A stretch of DNA of 61,194 bases from an uncultured Desulfovibrio sp. (GTDB lineage: Bacteria; Desulfobacterota; Desulfovibrionia; Desulfovibrionales; Desulfovibrionaceae): the NCBI RefSeq assembly GCF_944324935.1, contig NZ_CALUYG010000012.1, forward strand, positions 1 to 61,194, written 5' to 3'. The notes below the pieces were generated by a model. It made no database searches and had not been told where the DNA came from. It worked only from the letters and a program-made list of their open reading frames with translations. This document shows positions 1 through 8,702 of this stretch, piece by piece (position 1 is the stretch's first letter; each line of letters opens with the position of its first letter). The position numbers were made by a program, and so were the translations under genes.

Positions 1-80
1 GCTGTGCCCATACATTCCTTTCGGCAATCCATATTGCTGCCATTGTCATTTTTTACCTTTAATGAGTCCTGACCCTAACG

Positions 81-160
81 TGCGCCGGGGAGGGGTTGGG
101 GGGTGTGGGGGGATGGGGAGGTCCGCCCGCGCGAGGCGGGGGCCTCCCCTTCCCCCCACA
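81..160. repeat. G-rich palindromic intergenic repeat (family A), copy 1
   Basis: A long hairpin lies upstream of aspA. The G-rich arm at 105-121 pairs with the C-rich arm at 143-159 over 17 positions with one mismatch. An inner CCGCC/GGCGG stem surrounds a short loop. The same kind of G-run/C-run element recurs in other gaps of the window near 9.8, 10.4, 19.6, 20.65, 46.6 and 57.3 kb. Bases 1-80 hold nothing else I can name. Confidence 0.6.
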
Positions 161-279
161 GAAAAACGAATATCCCCCATCATGCGGCACGTTGCCTTGC
201 GGCGACGGTGCGGGTAGATTGCGGAGAGGAGAGGCAGCCGCCTTTCCGTCACTTCAGCCACGCATCGAAAGGATCGAGC

Positions 280-1686
280 ATGAGCGAGACACGCAAGGAA
301 CACGATTTTCTTGGGGAGCTGGATATCCCCGCCGACATCTATTACGGCATCCAGACGTACCGGGCCGTGGAGAATTTCAAGATCTCCGGCATCAGCATCT
401 CCATCCTCAGCAAGTTCATCCAGGGCATGGCCTGCGTGAAGAAGGCGGCCGCCCTGGCCAACTGCGAGCTCGGCGTCCTGTCGCAGGAAAAATGCGAGGC
501 CATCTGCAAGGCCTGCGACGAGGTGGTGGCCGGCAAGTTCGACGATCAGTTCCCTGTGGATGTCTTCCAGGGGGGCGCGGGGACCTCATGCAACATGAAC
601 GCCAATGAGGTCATCGCCAACCGGGCGCTGGAGATCATGGGACACAAGAAGGGGGAGTATCAGTACTGCCATCCCAACAATGACGTGAACCGCTCGCAGT
701 CCACCAACGACGTGTACCCCACGGCCATCCGCATCGCCCTCTACGCCAAGCTGACCCAGCTCATCGGGGATATGGACTACCTGCGGCAGGCGCTGGCCGA
801 CAAGGCGGAGGAGTTCCACGACGTCATCAAGATGGGGCGCACCCAGTTGCAGGATGCCGTCCCCATGACGCTGGGCATGGAGTTCGCGGCCTATGCCGAG
901 ACCATCCGCGAGGACATGATGCGCGTGGGCGAGGCCCGCAACCTCATTGCCGAGATCAACATGGGCGCCACGGCCATCGGCACGGGCATCAACAGCCCCG
1001 AGGGCTATGCCGCGCTGGTGACGCGCAAGCTGCGCGAAGTGTCCGGCGTGCCGGTGGAAATGGCGGACAACATGGTGGAGGCCACCTCCGATACCGGGGC
1101 CTATGTGCAGCTTTCCGGGGTGCTCAAGCGCTGCGCCACCAAGATCTCCAAGATATGCAACGACCTGCGCCTGCTCTCCTCCGGCCCGCGCTGCGGCTTC
1201 AACGAGATCAATCTCCCGCCGCGCCAGCCCGGATCGTCCATCATGCCGGGCAAGGTCAATCCGGTTATGCCCGAGGTTATGAACCAGATTTGTTTCGACA
1301 TCATCGGCAAGGACGTGACCATCACCCTGGCCGCCGAGGCCGGCCAGCTCGAACTCAACGTCATGGAGCCGGTCATCGCCTATTCTCTCTTTTCCGGCAT
1401 GAAGCGGCTGGGAGCGGGCTGCCGCAGCCTCGTGGACTACTGCATCCGCGGCATCACGGCCAATCGTGAGCGCTGCCGGGAGCTGGTCTATCATTCCATC
1501 GGCATCGTGACGGCGCTCAATCCCTATCTGGGCTATGAGACGTCGGCCTCCATCGCCCGGGAAGCGCTGGAAAGCGGCCGTTCTCTTGTGGACATCGTGC
1601 AGGAGCGCGGCCTGATGACTCGCGAGCAGCTCGACGAACTGCTCGCGCCGGATCACATGCTCCAGCCCGGGAAATGGAAGAGGTAG
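280..1686 (+). CDS. aspA: aspartate ammonia-lyase
   Basis: Deaminates L-aspartate to fumarate and ammonia in the cytoplasm, feeding fumarate to respiration or the reductive branch of the TCA cycle. The 468-residue protein has the usual family length. It carries the fumarase/aspartase signature GSSIMPGKVNP at about residues 318-328 and the GRTQLQDAVPM segment near 186. The start at 280 is chosen because AAAGGA lies just upstream and the protein then begins MSETRKEHDFLG, typical of AspA; the frame is open further upstream but runs through a G-rich palindromic repeat. A class II fumarase is the alternative, but the N-terminal DxxYYGIQT pattern favours aspartase. It is monocistronic and faces a convergent peptidase gene. 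Confidence 0.93.
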   Translation: MSETRKEHDFLGELDIPADIYYGIQTYRAVENFKISGISISILSKFIQGMACVKKAAALANCELGVLSQEKCEAICKACDEVVAGKFDDQFPVDVFQGGAGTSCNMNANEVIANRALEIMGHKKGEYQYCHPNNDVNRSQSTNDVYPTAIRIALYAKLTQLIGDMDYLRQALADKAEEFHDVIKMGRTQLQDAVPMTLGMEFAAYAETIREDMMRVGEARNLIAEINMGATAIGTGINSPEGYAALVTRKLREVSGVPVEMADNMVEATSDTGAYVQLSGVLKRCATKISKICNDLRLLSSGPRCGFNEINLPPRQPGSSIMPGKVNPVMPEVMNQICFDIIGKDVTITLAAEAGQLELNVMEPVIAYSLFSGMKRLGAGCRSLVDYCIRGITANRERCRELVYHSIGIVTALNPYLGYETSASIAREALESGRSLVDIVQERGLMTREQLDELLAPDHMLQPGKWKR

Positions 1687-1701
1687 CCAGGCCCTGACAG
1701 G

Positions 1702-1741
1702 GGAAGAAAAAAGGGGGGGCCATCCCGTGATGGTCCCCCCC
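1702..1741. terminator. terminator between aspA and the M23 peptidase gene
   Basis: An 11-bp stem (1713-1723 with 1730-1740, one G-T pair) has a six-base loop. On the minus strand the stem is followed by TTTTTTCTTC, so it is a good intrinsic terminator for the leftward peptidase gene. On the plus strand it probably also ends aspA, but the T-tract is poor. Confidence 0.75.
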
Positions 1742-1762
1742 TTGCCGTTGCCTGCCTGCCGG

Positions 1763-3082
1763 CTACTGCGCGCCGCTGAGGCGGCCCGTGATGTTGTCGC
1801 GTATCCACTTGGCGTCCAGCCATTCCAGCGGGGTCACCTCCACCCCGCCCACCAGGATGCCGAAGTGCAGATGATCGCCGAAAGCCAGGCCGGTACTGCC
1901 TGTCTTGCCGATGATGTCGCCCTTGTTGACCACGGTCCCCTTGTTCACGCTGATTTCGCTGCAATGCGAATAGAGCGACATGAGCCCCATGCCGTGATCG
2001 ATGATGATAAGATTGCCGTAAATGCCCATATCGCCGACAAAAATGACGCGTCCGTTATTGGCGGCGGGGATGTCGGCATTGCGTACCGAGGCAAGGTCGA
2101 AACCCAGATGGTAGGATTCGCCCACCTGTTTGCCCTGATAGCTGAAGAAGCGGTGGTCGGCAAAGCCCGCGCGGGGCGCGGAGCGGGGCAGGCGGGTGAA
2201 GGTCCCGTCCCAGAGCTGCCCGGCCACGGTATCCCGGCTGAGTTCGCGCAGGGCCTCCACATTGGCGGCGCGCACGTTGTTGTTGATGGTCAGGTAGCAG
2301 TCCAGCGGGGAGGAGGCCTGCGGCGCAAGATGCCCCAGCTTGTTCTGCACGTTCATAAGAAAGTCGTCGCTGATGGTGATGCTGTCACTCTTGAACTTGC
2401 GTTCAAGGGCCATGACGGTCAGGCGGTTTCGCGTGGTATTGCCGGCCAGGTCGGTGGCCGTGATCTCCACCGCGTTCTTGTACTGCACGGCGGTCATGGT
2501 GTAGGGGAAGGGGAAGTAGCAGATGTAGCTTCCGTCCTTCTGCCGGTAGCCGGGCACGAAGTAGCCCGCCACCAGCACGCCGCTGGCGACGACGTCCTCA
2601 TCGATGGTGTACTTGATGACCGTGGAGCCTCCGCGGCGCACATAGGGGGGCAGGGTCTTGACGGAGATGCGCGGCGGCTGGGTATCCAGCCGCATGGAAC
2701 GCAGCTCGGTACGGGTGTTGCCCTGTCCGAAACCGGCCAGAGAGGCGTCCGTGGCACGTATCTCGAGCTCGAAGGCGCCTTCGCGCAGGCCGGCGTCCTT
2801 GAAGGGCACTTCCACCGTGTGCTCGGTGAGGTATTGGTCGAAATGCTTGCTGAAAATGGTGTTGACCACGTTGTTTTTACGGATGCCCACGCTGAGCGAG
2901 CGTATGCCCGAGGGGTCGCTCATGGTGATGGTCAGTACGCTTGCCGGCGATATGCGGTCCGTTTCCGGGCTGACGGTGACGACAGGCCCGTCGAGATCCT
3001 TGAAAAAGACGTAGGCCGCGGCCCCCAGTGCCGCGATGACCAGCAGCATCAGAACCGAGGAGAAAACCCCTTTTTTGCGCAT
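1763..3082 (-). CDS. M23 family metallopeptidase, membrane-anchored
   Basis: Probable peptidoglycan endopeptidase of the LytM/M23 class acting in the periplasm. The 439-residue protein starts with a signal anchor (residues about 6-27) and then a long beta-rich region. The C-terminal M23 domain shows the zinc-ligand segments HLGFD and GDHLHFG, plus DHGMGLMSLYSHCSEI between them. With both metal-binding motifs present it is probably catalytic rather than a degenerate EnvC/NlpD-type activator. ATG at 3082 is preceded by AAGGAG. It is transcribed alone, convergent with aspA and divergent from pcm. Confidence 0.88.
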   Translation of the reverse strand: MRKKGVFSSVLMLLVIAALGAAAYVFFKDLDGPVVTVSPETDRISPASVLTITMSDPSGIRSLSVGIRKNNVVNTIFSKHFDQYLTEHTVEVPFKDAGLREGAFELEIRATDASLAGFGQGNTRTELRSMRLDTQPPRISVKTLPPYVRRGGSTVIKYTIDEDVVASGVLVAGYFVPGYRQKDGSYICYFPFPYTMTAVQYKNAVEITATDLAGNTTRNRLTVMALERKFKSDSITISDDFLMNVQNKLGHLAPQASSPLDCYLTINNNVRAANVEALRELSRDTVAGQLWDGTFTRLPRSAPRAGFADHRFFSYQGKQVGESYHLGFDLASVRNADIPAANNGRVIFVGDMGIYGNLIIIDHGMGLMSLYSHCSEISVNKGTVVNKGDIIGKTGSTGLAFGDHLHFGILVGGVEVTPLEWLDAKWIRDNITGRLSGAQ

Positions 3083-3240
3083 GATGCACTCCTTGTCTGC
3101 AAGATTTTCAGCCTTGCATACTTCGCCGATTTTTTCAAGAATGGGGCAGCCGCGGCGGAAAGATCCGCGGCGGCATGGGGCGGGCCCGCACGGCCGGGCC
3201 TCGTTGACTTGTACGGTAAAATCTGTTTTGTGTCGGTGTC

Positions 3241-3924
3241 ATGCAGTATCCAGGTCCTCCATCCTCCGTTTCGCCACGCCCTGTGCGGGTGGATCCCAAG
3301 CGTCAGCGCGCCCGCATGGTGCGGGAGCTGGAGGCGCGCGGCATCCGGGATGCGGCCGTACTGGCGGCCATGAACAGCGTGCCCCGGCACATCTTCGTCC
3401 AGGAGGCGTTGCGCGCCCATGCCTATGAGGACACGGCCCTGCCCATAGGTTACGGGCAGACCATCTCCCAGCCGTCCACCGTGGCCCGTATGACCATGCT
3501 GCTGGAGACCTTTCCCGGCTGCCGGGTGCTGGAGGTGGGGACGGGCTCCGGCTATCAGACGGCGGTGCTGGCGGCCCTGGGCTGTATGGTCATCACCATC
3601 GAATGCGTGCGCGAGCTGCATCAGCATACCCGCCGGCTTTTCCAGTCCCTGGGGCTGCGCGACGTGCACAGCCTGTTCGGGGACGGCACGCTGGGCCTGC
3701 CGGATGCCGCGCCCTATGACCGCATCATCGTCACGGCGGGCGGGCCGGTCGTCCCTCAGCCGCTGTTGCAGCAGCTTGACGACGGCGGCATCCTGCTTAT
3801 CCCTGTAGGGACGAAACCCCGCAACCAGCGTCTGTTGCGCCTGGAGCGCCGCGGGGACACCATCGAAGAATCGGATCTCGGCCCGGCCGCCTTCGTGGAT
3901 CTGGTGGGCGACCACGGCTGGTAG
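3241..3924 (+). CDS. pcm: protein-L-isoaspartate O-methyltransferase
   Basis: Uses S-adenosylmethionine to methylate isoaspartyl residues in damaged proteins and so starts their repair. The 227-residue length is normal. The SAM-binding motif VLEVGTGSGYQTAVL lies near residues 96-110. The upstream substrate-binding segment GYGQTISQPSTVARM and the downstream VTAGGP segment are both typical of the family. No clear ribosome site precedes ATG 3241, so the exact start is uncertain by a few codons. The gene lies 25 bp before mrp and probably shares its transcript. Confidence 0.92.
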   Translation: MQYPGPPSSVSPRPVRVDPKRQRARMVRELEARGIRDAAVLAAMNSVPRHIFVQEALRAHAYEDTALPIGYGQTISQPSTVARMTMLLETFPGCRVLEVGTGSGYQTAVLAALGCMVITIECVRELHQHTRRLFQSLGLRDVHSLFGDGTLGLPDAAPYDRIIVTAGGPVVPQPLLQQLDDGGILLIPVGTKPRNQRLLRLERRGDTIEESDLGPAAFVDLVGDHGW

Positions 3925-3949
3925 ATCCGCCGCAGCAAGGAGTTAGGCT

Positions 3950-4858
3950 ATGGCTTCCTGTTCTTCCTGTTCCTCCGCCTCGTCCTGCGCCTCGGCAGGG
4001 CATCCGGGGGGCGAGGGCTGTCTTGAAAGCGCCATGAGCAAGCAGGACGAGATGATCGCCCGGCGTCTGGAGCGCATCCGGCACAAGATATTCATTATGA
4101 GCGGCAAGGGCGGCGTGGGCAAGAGCTCGGTCACCGTCAACGTGGCCGCCGCGCTGGCCCACCGGGGTTTTAAGGTGGGCATCATGGATGTGGACATCCA
4201 CGGCCCCAGCGTGCCCAATCTGCTGGGACTGCCGTCCGGCATCGACATGAACGAGGACAATGCCCTCGTGCCCTCCCGCTACAACGGCAATCTTTCCGTC
4301 ATCTCGATGGATTCGCTTTTGCAGGACCGCAATACGGCCATCCTCTGGCGCGGCCCCAAGAAGACGGCGGCCATCCGGCAGTTCCTTTCCGACGTGGCCT
4401 GGGGCGATCTTGATTTCCTGTTCATCGACTCGCCTCCCGGCACCGGCGACGAGCACATGACCGTGCTCAAGCTCATCCCCGACGCGCTGTGCGTGGCCGT
4501 GACCACCCCGCAGGAGATCTCGCTGGCCGATGTGCGCAAGGCCATCAACTTCCTGCATCATGCCGGCGGCAAGCTGCTCGGCGTGGTGGAGAACATGAGC
4601 GGGCTGGTCTGTCCGCACTGCCATACGGAGATCGACCTGTTCAAAAAGGGCGGCGGCAAGGAGCTCGCCTCCCATTACGGCGTGCCCTTCCTTGGGGAGA
4701 TCCCGCTGGATCCGGTGACCGTGGTCTCGGCGGACAGAGGCGTCCCGGTGGTTTTCCTGGATCAGGAGAGCGCCGCCAGGGAGGCTTTCCTGAAGGTGGC
4801 CGATGCCGTGGCGGCCGCGGCGGAAGCCGGTACGGCGGCCGTCCCGCCGGCTGAATAG
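3950..4858 (+). CDS. mrp: Mrp/NBP35-family iron-sulfur carrier ATPase
   Basis: P-loop ATPase of the ApbC/Mrp family that holds and transfers Fe-S clusters to target proteins. The deviant Walker A GKGGVGKSS is at about residues 51-59. MDVDIHGPSVPNLLG and the C-terminal CPHC pair (about 221-224), which bridges an Fe-S cluster in the dimer, are all present. The N-terminus is rich in Cys and Ser (four Cys in the first 24 residues), a common extension in anaerobe homologues that may hold an additional cluster. ATG 3950 follows AAGGAG; a second in-frame ATG follows that extension. It probably forms a short operon with pcm. Confidence 0.9.
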   Translation: MASCSSCSSASSCASAGHPGGEGCLESAMSKQDEMIARRLERIRHKIFIMSGKGGVGKSSVTVNVAAALAHRGFKVGIMDVDIHGPSVPNLLGLPSGIDMNEDNALVPSRYNGNLSVISMDSLLQDRNTAILWRGPKKTAAIRQFLSDVAWGDLDFLFIDSPPGTGDEHMTVLKLIPDALCVAVTTPQEISLADVRKAINFLHHAGGKLLGVVENMSGLVCPHCHTEIDLFKKGGGKELASHYGVPFLGEIPLDPVTVVSADRGVPVVFLDQESAAREAFLKVADAVAAAAEAGTAAVPPAE

Positions 4859-4866
4859 CGATCCCC

Positions 4867-4892
4867 CCCGGAGGGGCCGCGGCCCCTCCGGG
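4867..4892. terminator. perfect 26-bp palindrome after mrp
   Basis: The half-site CCCGGAGGGGCCG at 4867-4879 is followed directly by its exact reverse complement at 4880-4892. It sits 8 bp after the mrp stop. There is no T-tract, so it may be a transcript-stabilising or weak terminating hairpin rather than a classical terminator. Confidence 0.5.
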
Positions 4893-4972
4893 AGCCATGC
4901 CGCATTTCCGCTTTTATCTCGCTGAAAAATATGCTACGTCAGGACGATTCCTCTCGGAGCCGATAACTGCCC

Positions 4973-5563
4973 ATGAAGCTGAACCTTGCCAACAAGATAA
5001 CGCTGCTGCGCATTCTGCTGGTGCCGCTGATCATCGTTCTGCTCTATTTTGAAGGGCCGGTTTTCTGCGTCCTGGCGGTCTGCGCCTTTGGCTTCGCCTC
5101 GCTGACGGACTGGGTGGACGGCTATATCGCCCGCCGCCGGAACATGGTTACGAGCATGGGGAAGTTTCTTGATCCTCTGGCGGACAAGGTGCTCATCTGC
5201 TCCGTGCTCATCATGTTCGTGCATCTGCGATGGGCGCCGGCCTGGGTGGTCATCATCATGGTGTGCCGCGAACTGGTGGTGACCGGTCTGCGGGCCATCG
5301 CCATGGACGAAGGCATCGTGCTGGCGGCCGACAAGTTCGGCAAGGCCAAGACGGTACTGCAGATATGCGCCATCATCCCCCTTACGCTGCATTATCCCTA
5401 CTGGGGGCACGAGCTGTGGCGGCTGGGGGAATGGCTGCTCTATCTTGCCATGCTCATGTCCATTTTTTCCTGTATCAATTATTGTATGGGCTTTTATGGA
5501 AAGCAACGCAAGCAAGCTTCAGCTGCGGCTGAAAAACTGCATACAGACGATCCTCGAGCTTGA
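4973..5563 (+). CDS. pgsA: CDP-diacylglycerol--glycerol-3-phosphate 3-phosphatidyltransferase
   Basis: Makes phosphatidylglycerophosphate from CDP-diacylglycerol and glycerol 3-phosphate in the inner membrane, the committed step to phosphatidylglycerol and cardiolipin. The CDP-alcohol phosphotransferase signature DGx2ARx8Gx3Dx3D reads out fully across about residues 49-72 (DGYIARRR through FLDPLADK). Four or more hydrophobic segments and a 196-residue length fit the family. Its 3' end overlaps the next small gene by 68 bp, which suggests co-transcription. Confidence 0.93.
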   Translation: MKLNLANKITLLRILLVPLIIVLLYFEGPVFCVLAVCAFGFASLTDWVDGYIARRRNMVTSMGKFLDPLADKVLICSVLIMFVHLRWAPAWVVIIMVCRELVVTGLRAIAMDEGIVLAADKFGKAKTVLQICAIIPLTLHYPYWGHELWRLGEWLLYLAMLMSIFSCINYCMGFYGKQRKQASAAAEKLHTDDPRA

Positions 5564-5756
5564 GCCGCAGATGCAGGACAGCGGCCTGGAGCAGGTTTTT
5601 GCCCGTGAGCTGGAAGCTCTGCGGGCTTTTCTGGCACAGGTGGACGGCATGGCGCTGGTCGAGGCGGACGTCTGTCGTCTGGAGACGGCGACGGCGGTCT
5701 TTTTGTCCGAATTGCGCCCCAGCATGGGAGTCGGCGGGCGCAGGGTGTTGCAGTAG
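5496..5756 (+). CDS. hypothetical protein, small helical
   Basis: I do not recognise this 86-residue protein. From ATG 5496 it is strongly helical and acidic (KNCIQTILELEPQMQ, then ELEALRAFLAQVDGM) with no membrane segment or signal peptide. It overlaps the end of pgsA by 68 bp, and its stop codon directly abuts the ATG of the FtsB-like gene, so it belongs to that transcript. The start is not well fixed: there is no clear ribosome site, and ATG 5571, just after pgsA, is an alternative. Confidence 0.55.
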   Translation: MESNASKLQLRLKNCIQTILELEPQMQDSGLEQVFARELEALRAFLAQVDGMALVEADVCRLETATAVFLSELRPSMGVGGRRVLQ

Positions 5757-6080
5757 ATGGTCGCGCGGGTCGCCATTCTCATCTCGCTGTGGACCATCAA
5801 CCTGGTATTGTTTTTTCATATGGTCTGGGGCGAGGGCGGTATCATGGTCTACCGGGACCTCAAGCATACCTATGCCTCGCTGGAGCAGGAGATCGCCAGC
5901 ATCGACGCGGAAAACCTCGCCCTGAGCCGGGAAATTCGCCTTTTGCAGACAGACAAGCAGTATGTGGAAAAGATGATCCGCGAACGTCTGCACTATGTCC
6001 GGGAAAACGAGTTGCTCTATCTTTTCTCGTCCGATAAGGACGCCGCAAACGGGACGGCTGATGATGACGGAAAAAATTGA
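5757..6080 (+). CDS. FtsB/DivIC-family septum formation initiator
   Basis: A 107-residue bitopic protein: a short N-terminus, one membrane helix (residues about 4-24), then a coiled coil (HTYASLEQEIASIDAENLAL) and a tail containing MIRERLHYVRENELLY. This is the normal layout of FtsB/DivIC, which joins FtsL and FtsQ in the divisome. The start codon touches the previous stop (TAGATG), indicating translational coupling. Its end overlaps the next gene by about 20 bp. The short family makes exact orthology hard to prove, so I leave the symbol blank. Confidence 0.85.
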   Translation: MVARVAILISLWTINLVLFFHMVWGEGGIMVYRDLKHTYASLEQEIASIDAENLALSREIRLLQTDKQYVEKMIRERLHYVRENELLYLFSSDKDAANGTADDDGKN

Positions 6081-7179
6081 ATGGTACAAGGAAGTTCTGG
6101 AGCTGGAGCCCAATTCCAAGGTTTTTCTGCCCCTGGCGCACCTCTACGCCTCGCGTAACGAGATCGATGAGGCCGTGGCCGCGCTGGAGCACGGGTTGAG
6201 CCGCCATCCCGAGCACATGGAGGCCCGCCTCTTTCTCATCGAGCTGCTCTACAAGGCCGGCCGCCAGGCGGAATGCACCGTCCATGTGCGGGAAATGAGC
6301 CGCCTGTTCTCCTCCTACGCGCATTTCTGGCAGGCCTGGGCCGTGTGTCTGCGCACGGCCGGCGAAGCGCCGGAAATGTCGGCCGCACTGCGCCTCATGG
6401 CGGTCAATTTCCTCTACGGCCCCATTTCGGTCGCCGCGCTCATGGAGAAGGGGCTGGATGCCGTGCTCGGCGAACTGACCCCGGCCGCCGGCAAGGTGGC
6501 GGACAAGGTGCTCGCGGCCATGCCGGCGGGACCTGACACGACCGCTGCGGAACCGGTCGTCGCAGCGGAAGAAGCGGCAGCGCCGGCCGCGGAGACTCCG
6601 GTCGCGGAGACGCCCGCCGCAGGCAGTCCCGTCGGGCAGGCCTTTGCCGCCGATGCCGACACGGATGAAGAAAATGATGACGACGTGCTGCCCGCGGATA
6701 TGCCCCTGCCGCGCGACGCCGAGCTGGATATGCCGGTCAGCTTTGCCGGCGATGAGGACGGTATGGATGCCGGCGAAGCCGCGGCTTCTGCCGAAGAACA
6801 GCCCGTCGCTTCCGCCGATGCGCTGACTCCCGCCGCCCCCCCGCTGGTGGTGGCCCCCGCCGCCCAGGCTGACGGCGGCACGGAGGAGAGCGGGGAGGGG
6901 GTCTCCCTGCGTACCCGCTCCATGGCCGAAGTGCTGGCCGAACAGGGCGACCTGCGCGGCGCGCTGGACATCTACCGGGAACTGGAGAACGCCGCCGCCA
7001 CGCCCGAGGAACGCGCCGATCTGCGCCAGCGCATCACGACGCTGTCCGCCCGTCTGTCGGGGCAACCCGTCCTGGAGGCCGCGACCGATCAGCCCCTTGA
7101 TGCCGTGCCCGGCAAGGAAAAGCTCATCAATGTGCTTGAAGCGCTGGCTGAACGCGTCGAAGCCAGGGCCCAGAACTGA
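6061..7179 (+). CDS. tetratricopeptide repeat protein
   Basis: Cytoplasmic 372-residue protein with no signal peptide. The first 80 residues form TPR-like helices (EWYKEVLELEPNSKVFLPLA, then YASRNEIDEAVAALEHGLSR). A long Ala/Pro/Glu-rich, probably disordered region spans roughly residues 150-280, and a last TPR-like pair (AEQGDLRGALDIYRELENAA) ends the protein. It probably serves as a scaffold; the partner is unknown. Tandem ATGs at 6061 and 6064 both overlap the end of the FtsB-like gene. The lipoprotein gene follows after 18 bp, so the genes from pgsA to that lipoprotein look like one unit. Confidence 0.8.
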   Translation: MMTEKIEWYKEVLELEPNSKVFLPLAHLYASRNEIDEAVAALEHGLSRHPEHMEARLFLIELLYKAGRQAECTVHVREMSRLFSSYAHFWQAWAVCLRTAGEAPEMSAALRLMAVNFLYGPISVAALMEKGLDAVLGELTPAAGKVADKVLAAMPAGPDTTAAEPVVAAEEAAAPAAETPVAETPAAGSPVGQAFAADADTDEENDDDVLPADMPLPRDAELDMPVSFAGDEDGMDAGEAAASAEEQPVASADALTPAAPPLVVAPAAQADGGTEESGEGVSLRTRSMAEVLAEQGDLRGALDIYRELENAAATPEERADLRQRITTLSARLSGQPVLEAATDQPLDAVPGKEKLINVLEALAERVEARAQN

Positions 7180-7197
7180 TTCAGGGGAGAGACGCGC

Positions 7198-8667
7198 GTG
7201 AAGAAAACGAGTTTTCTGTGCGGTACCGTGCTGGCGGGCAGCCTGGCCCTGTACGCCTGCAGTTCCTACCAGCCGACCAAGAATGCCTGGAAGACCACCA
7301 AGGATCTGTGGTACACGTATGTCAGCGTGCCGGCCAGGGTGGACTACAGCGAAAAGGGTGATCTTTCGCCGCGGGCCATGGCCCTGTCCACCTGCATGAT
7401 GGGCATAGATGTGGAGCTTTCCCGTTTCGAGCGCACCATGATGAACGCCGACAGGGCGCCCACGCGGGAATGGCTGGACAAGCTCTTTGCCGACTACCCG
7501 TGGGTGAGCGGTTTTGCCGGGGTCAAGTACGACGGTACGCTGCTCGGCCATGAGCCCGGTCCGAGCCTGAAAAATCTCGACTTCATCCCGCTGCTCTATG
7601 AGGACAAGAAGCAGAACAGCCGGGCCCTGCGCGGCTATGTGCAGCAAAGTCCCCTGGGCCCGGAGGTGATGCTGGCCGCCCCCCTGTATGACGGGGTGGA
7701 TTTCCTCGGCATCGTGGTGGCCCACTTCGATATGCGGGCGCTCTCCAAGTTTTCCAGCAGCCCGGAGGACCTTGTCATCCTGTCGCCCGCGGCCCTGCTC
7801 TGGCCGGGCAAGTACGACTTTGCCGCCACACCGTTGGCCGGAGTGGACTGGGAGACCGTCGCCAGCAAGAGCACCAGCGGCACATGCACCAATGAGCGCG
7901 GCAGCTTTTACTATCAGATCCGCTATCTTGGCAATCTGCCGCTCATCTTTGCCGTGGTCGAGTCCGGTTCCTTCCCCGAGGGCAACGGCGACGTCAACCA
8001 GGGCACGCCCTTCTTCCCGCAGATCACGGAAAAGCTGCCGCCACCGCCGCAGCCTGAACGCAAGAAGAAGGATGACGATACGACGTCCGCCACCCCGCAG
8101 TTCGGCGCGTCCGAGGAGTCGATGGATCCGCTGAGCGCCGTGGATGCCGAGATCCGCGCCACCCAGCAGCCGCATGACATCCAGCCGGGCAGCTCGCAGT
8201 CCGTGCTTGAACCCGGTCAGCCTGCGCCTGAGCGCAAGTCCCGCGTGCAGGAGCGGGCGCTCGAGGGCGAAAACGTACAGGTGCGTCGTCCTCAGCGTCG
8301 CCGCCTGCACATCCCCGACGAAGCGCTGGAGATGCCGGAAGCGCCCAAGCCGGAACCGCGTCCGACCATCCAGATGCCCAGCCCCTTCGGCCCGCGGCCC
8401 AGCCGTCCGGCTGAGGACGGCGCTGCCGCCCCCGCCGACACGCCGGCCGATACCGCACCGCAGGCCACGCCGGATGCCGCCGCGCCCGCGCAGGCCGGCG
8501 ACGCCGAAAAGGCCGCGCCCGCTCCCGAGGAAAAGGCCGCTCCGGCGGAACAGCCCGCCGCGGCGCAGGAAACGGCGGCGGAGGAAAAGCCCGCCGCTCC
8601 CGAGGAGCCGTCCAGGCCCGCGACGCTGCCGGGCGGACGTCCCAGCCCCTTCGGGCCGCGCAAGTGA
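7198..8667 (+). CDS. lipoprotein with a sensor-like globular domain and Pro/Ala-rich tail
   Basis: A 489-residue exported lipoprotein starting at GTG 7198 after AGGGGAGA. The signal peptide ends in lipobox LYAC (Cys21). Residues about 90-250 have a pattern reminiscent of Cache-type sensor domains (alternating hydrophobic strands with [20 protein letters not shown]). From about residue 270 the chain is charged and then very rich in Ala, Pro and Glu. Near-identical motifs PSPFGPR occur twice near the C-terminus. The function is unknown. The Cache resemblance is a visual judgement and could be wrong. Confidence 0.65.
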   Translation: MKKTSFLCGTVLAGSLALYACSSYQPTKNAWKTTKDLWYTYVSVPARVDYSEKGDLSPRAMALSTCMMGIDVELSRFERTMMNADRAPTREWLDKLFADYPWVSGFAGVKYDGTLLGHEPGPSLKNLDFIPLLYEDKKQNSRALRGYVQQSPLGPEVMLAAPLYDGVDFLGIVVAHFDMRALSKFSSSPEDLVILSPAALLWPGKYDFAATPLAGVDWETVASKSTSGTCTNERGSFYYQIRYLGNLPLIFAVVESGSFPEGNGDVNQGTPFFPQITEKLPPPPQPERKKKDDDTTSATPQFGASEESMDPLSAVDAEIRATQQPHDIQPGSSQSVLEPGQPAPERKSRVQERALEGENVQVRRPQRRRLHIPDEALEMPEAPKPEPRPTIQMPSPFGPRPSRPAEDGAAAPADTPADTAPQATPDAAAPAQAGDAEKAAPAPEEKAAPAEQPAAAQETAAEEKPAAPEEPSRPATLPGGRPSPFGPRK

Positions 8668-8702
8668 TGTCGCGCGTCGTGAGGCAGACAGGAGAAACAA
8701 GC

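Noticed and set aside
103-279. N-terminal extension of aspA
   Set aside because: It passes through a palindromic repeat and has no ribosome site; ATG 280 does.
5860-8700. Minus-strand open frame of about 950 codons opposite the TPR and lipoprotein genes
   Set aside because: Arg/Gly-rich nonsense composition without a start signal; the plus-strand genes have good motifs and ribosome sites.
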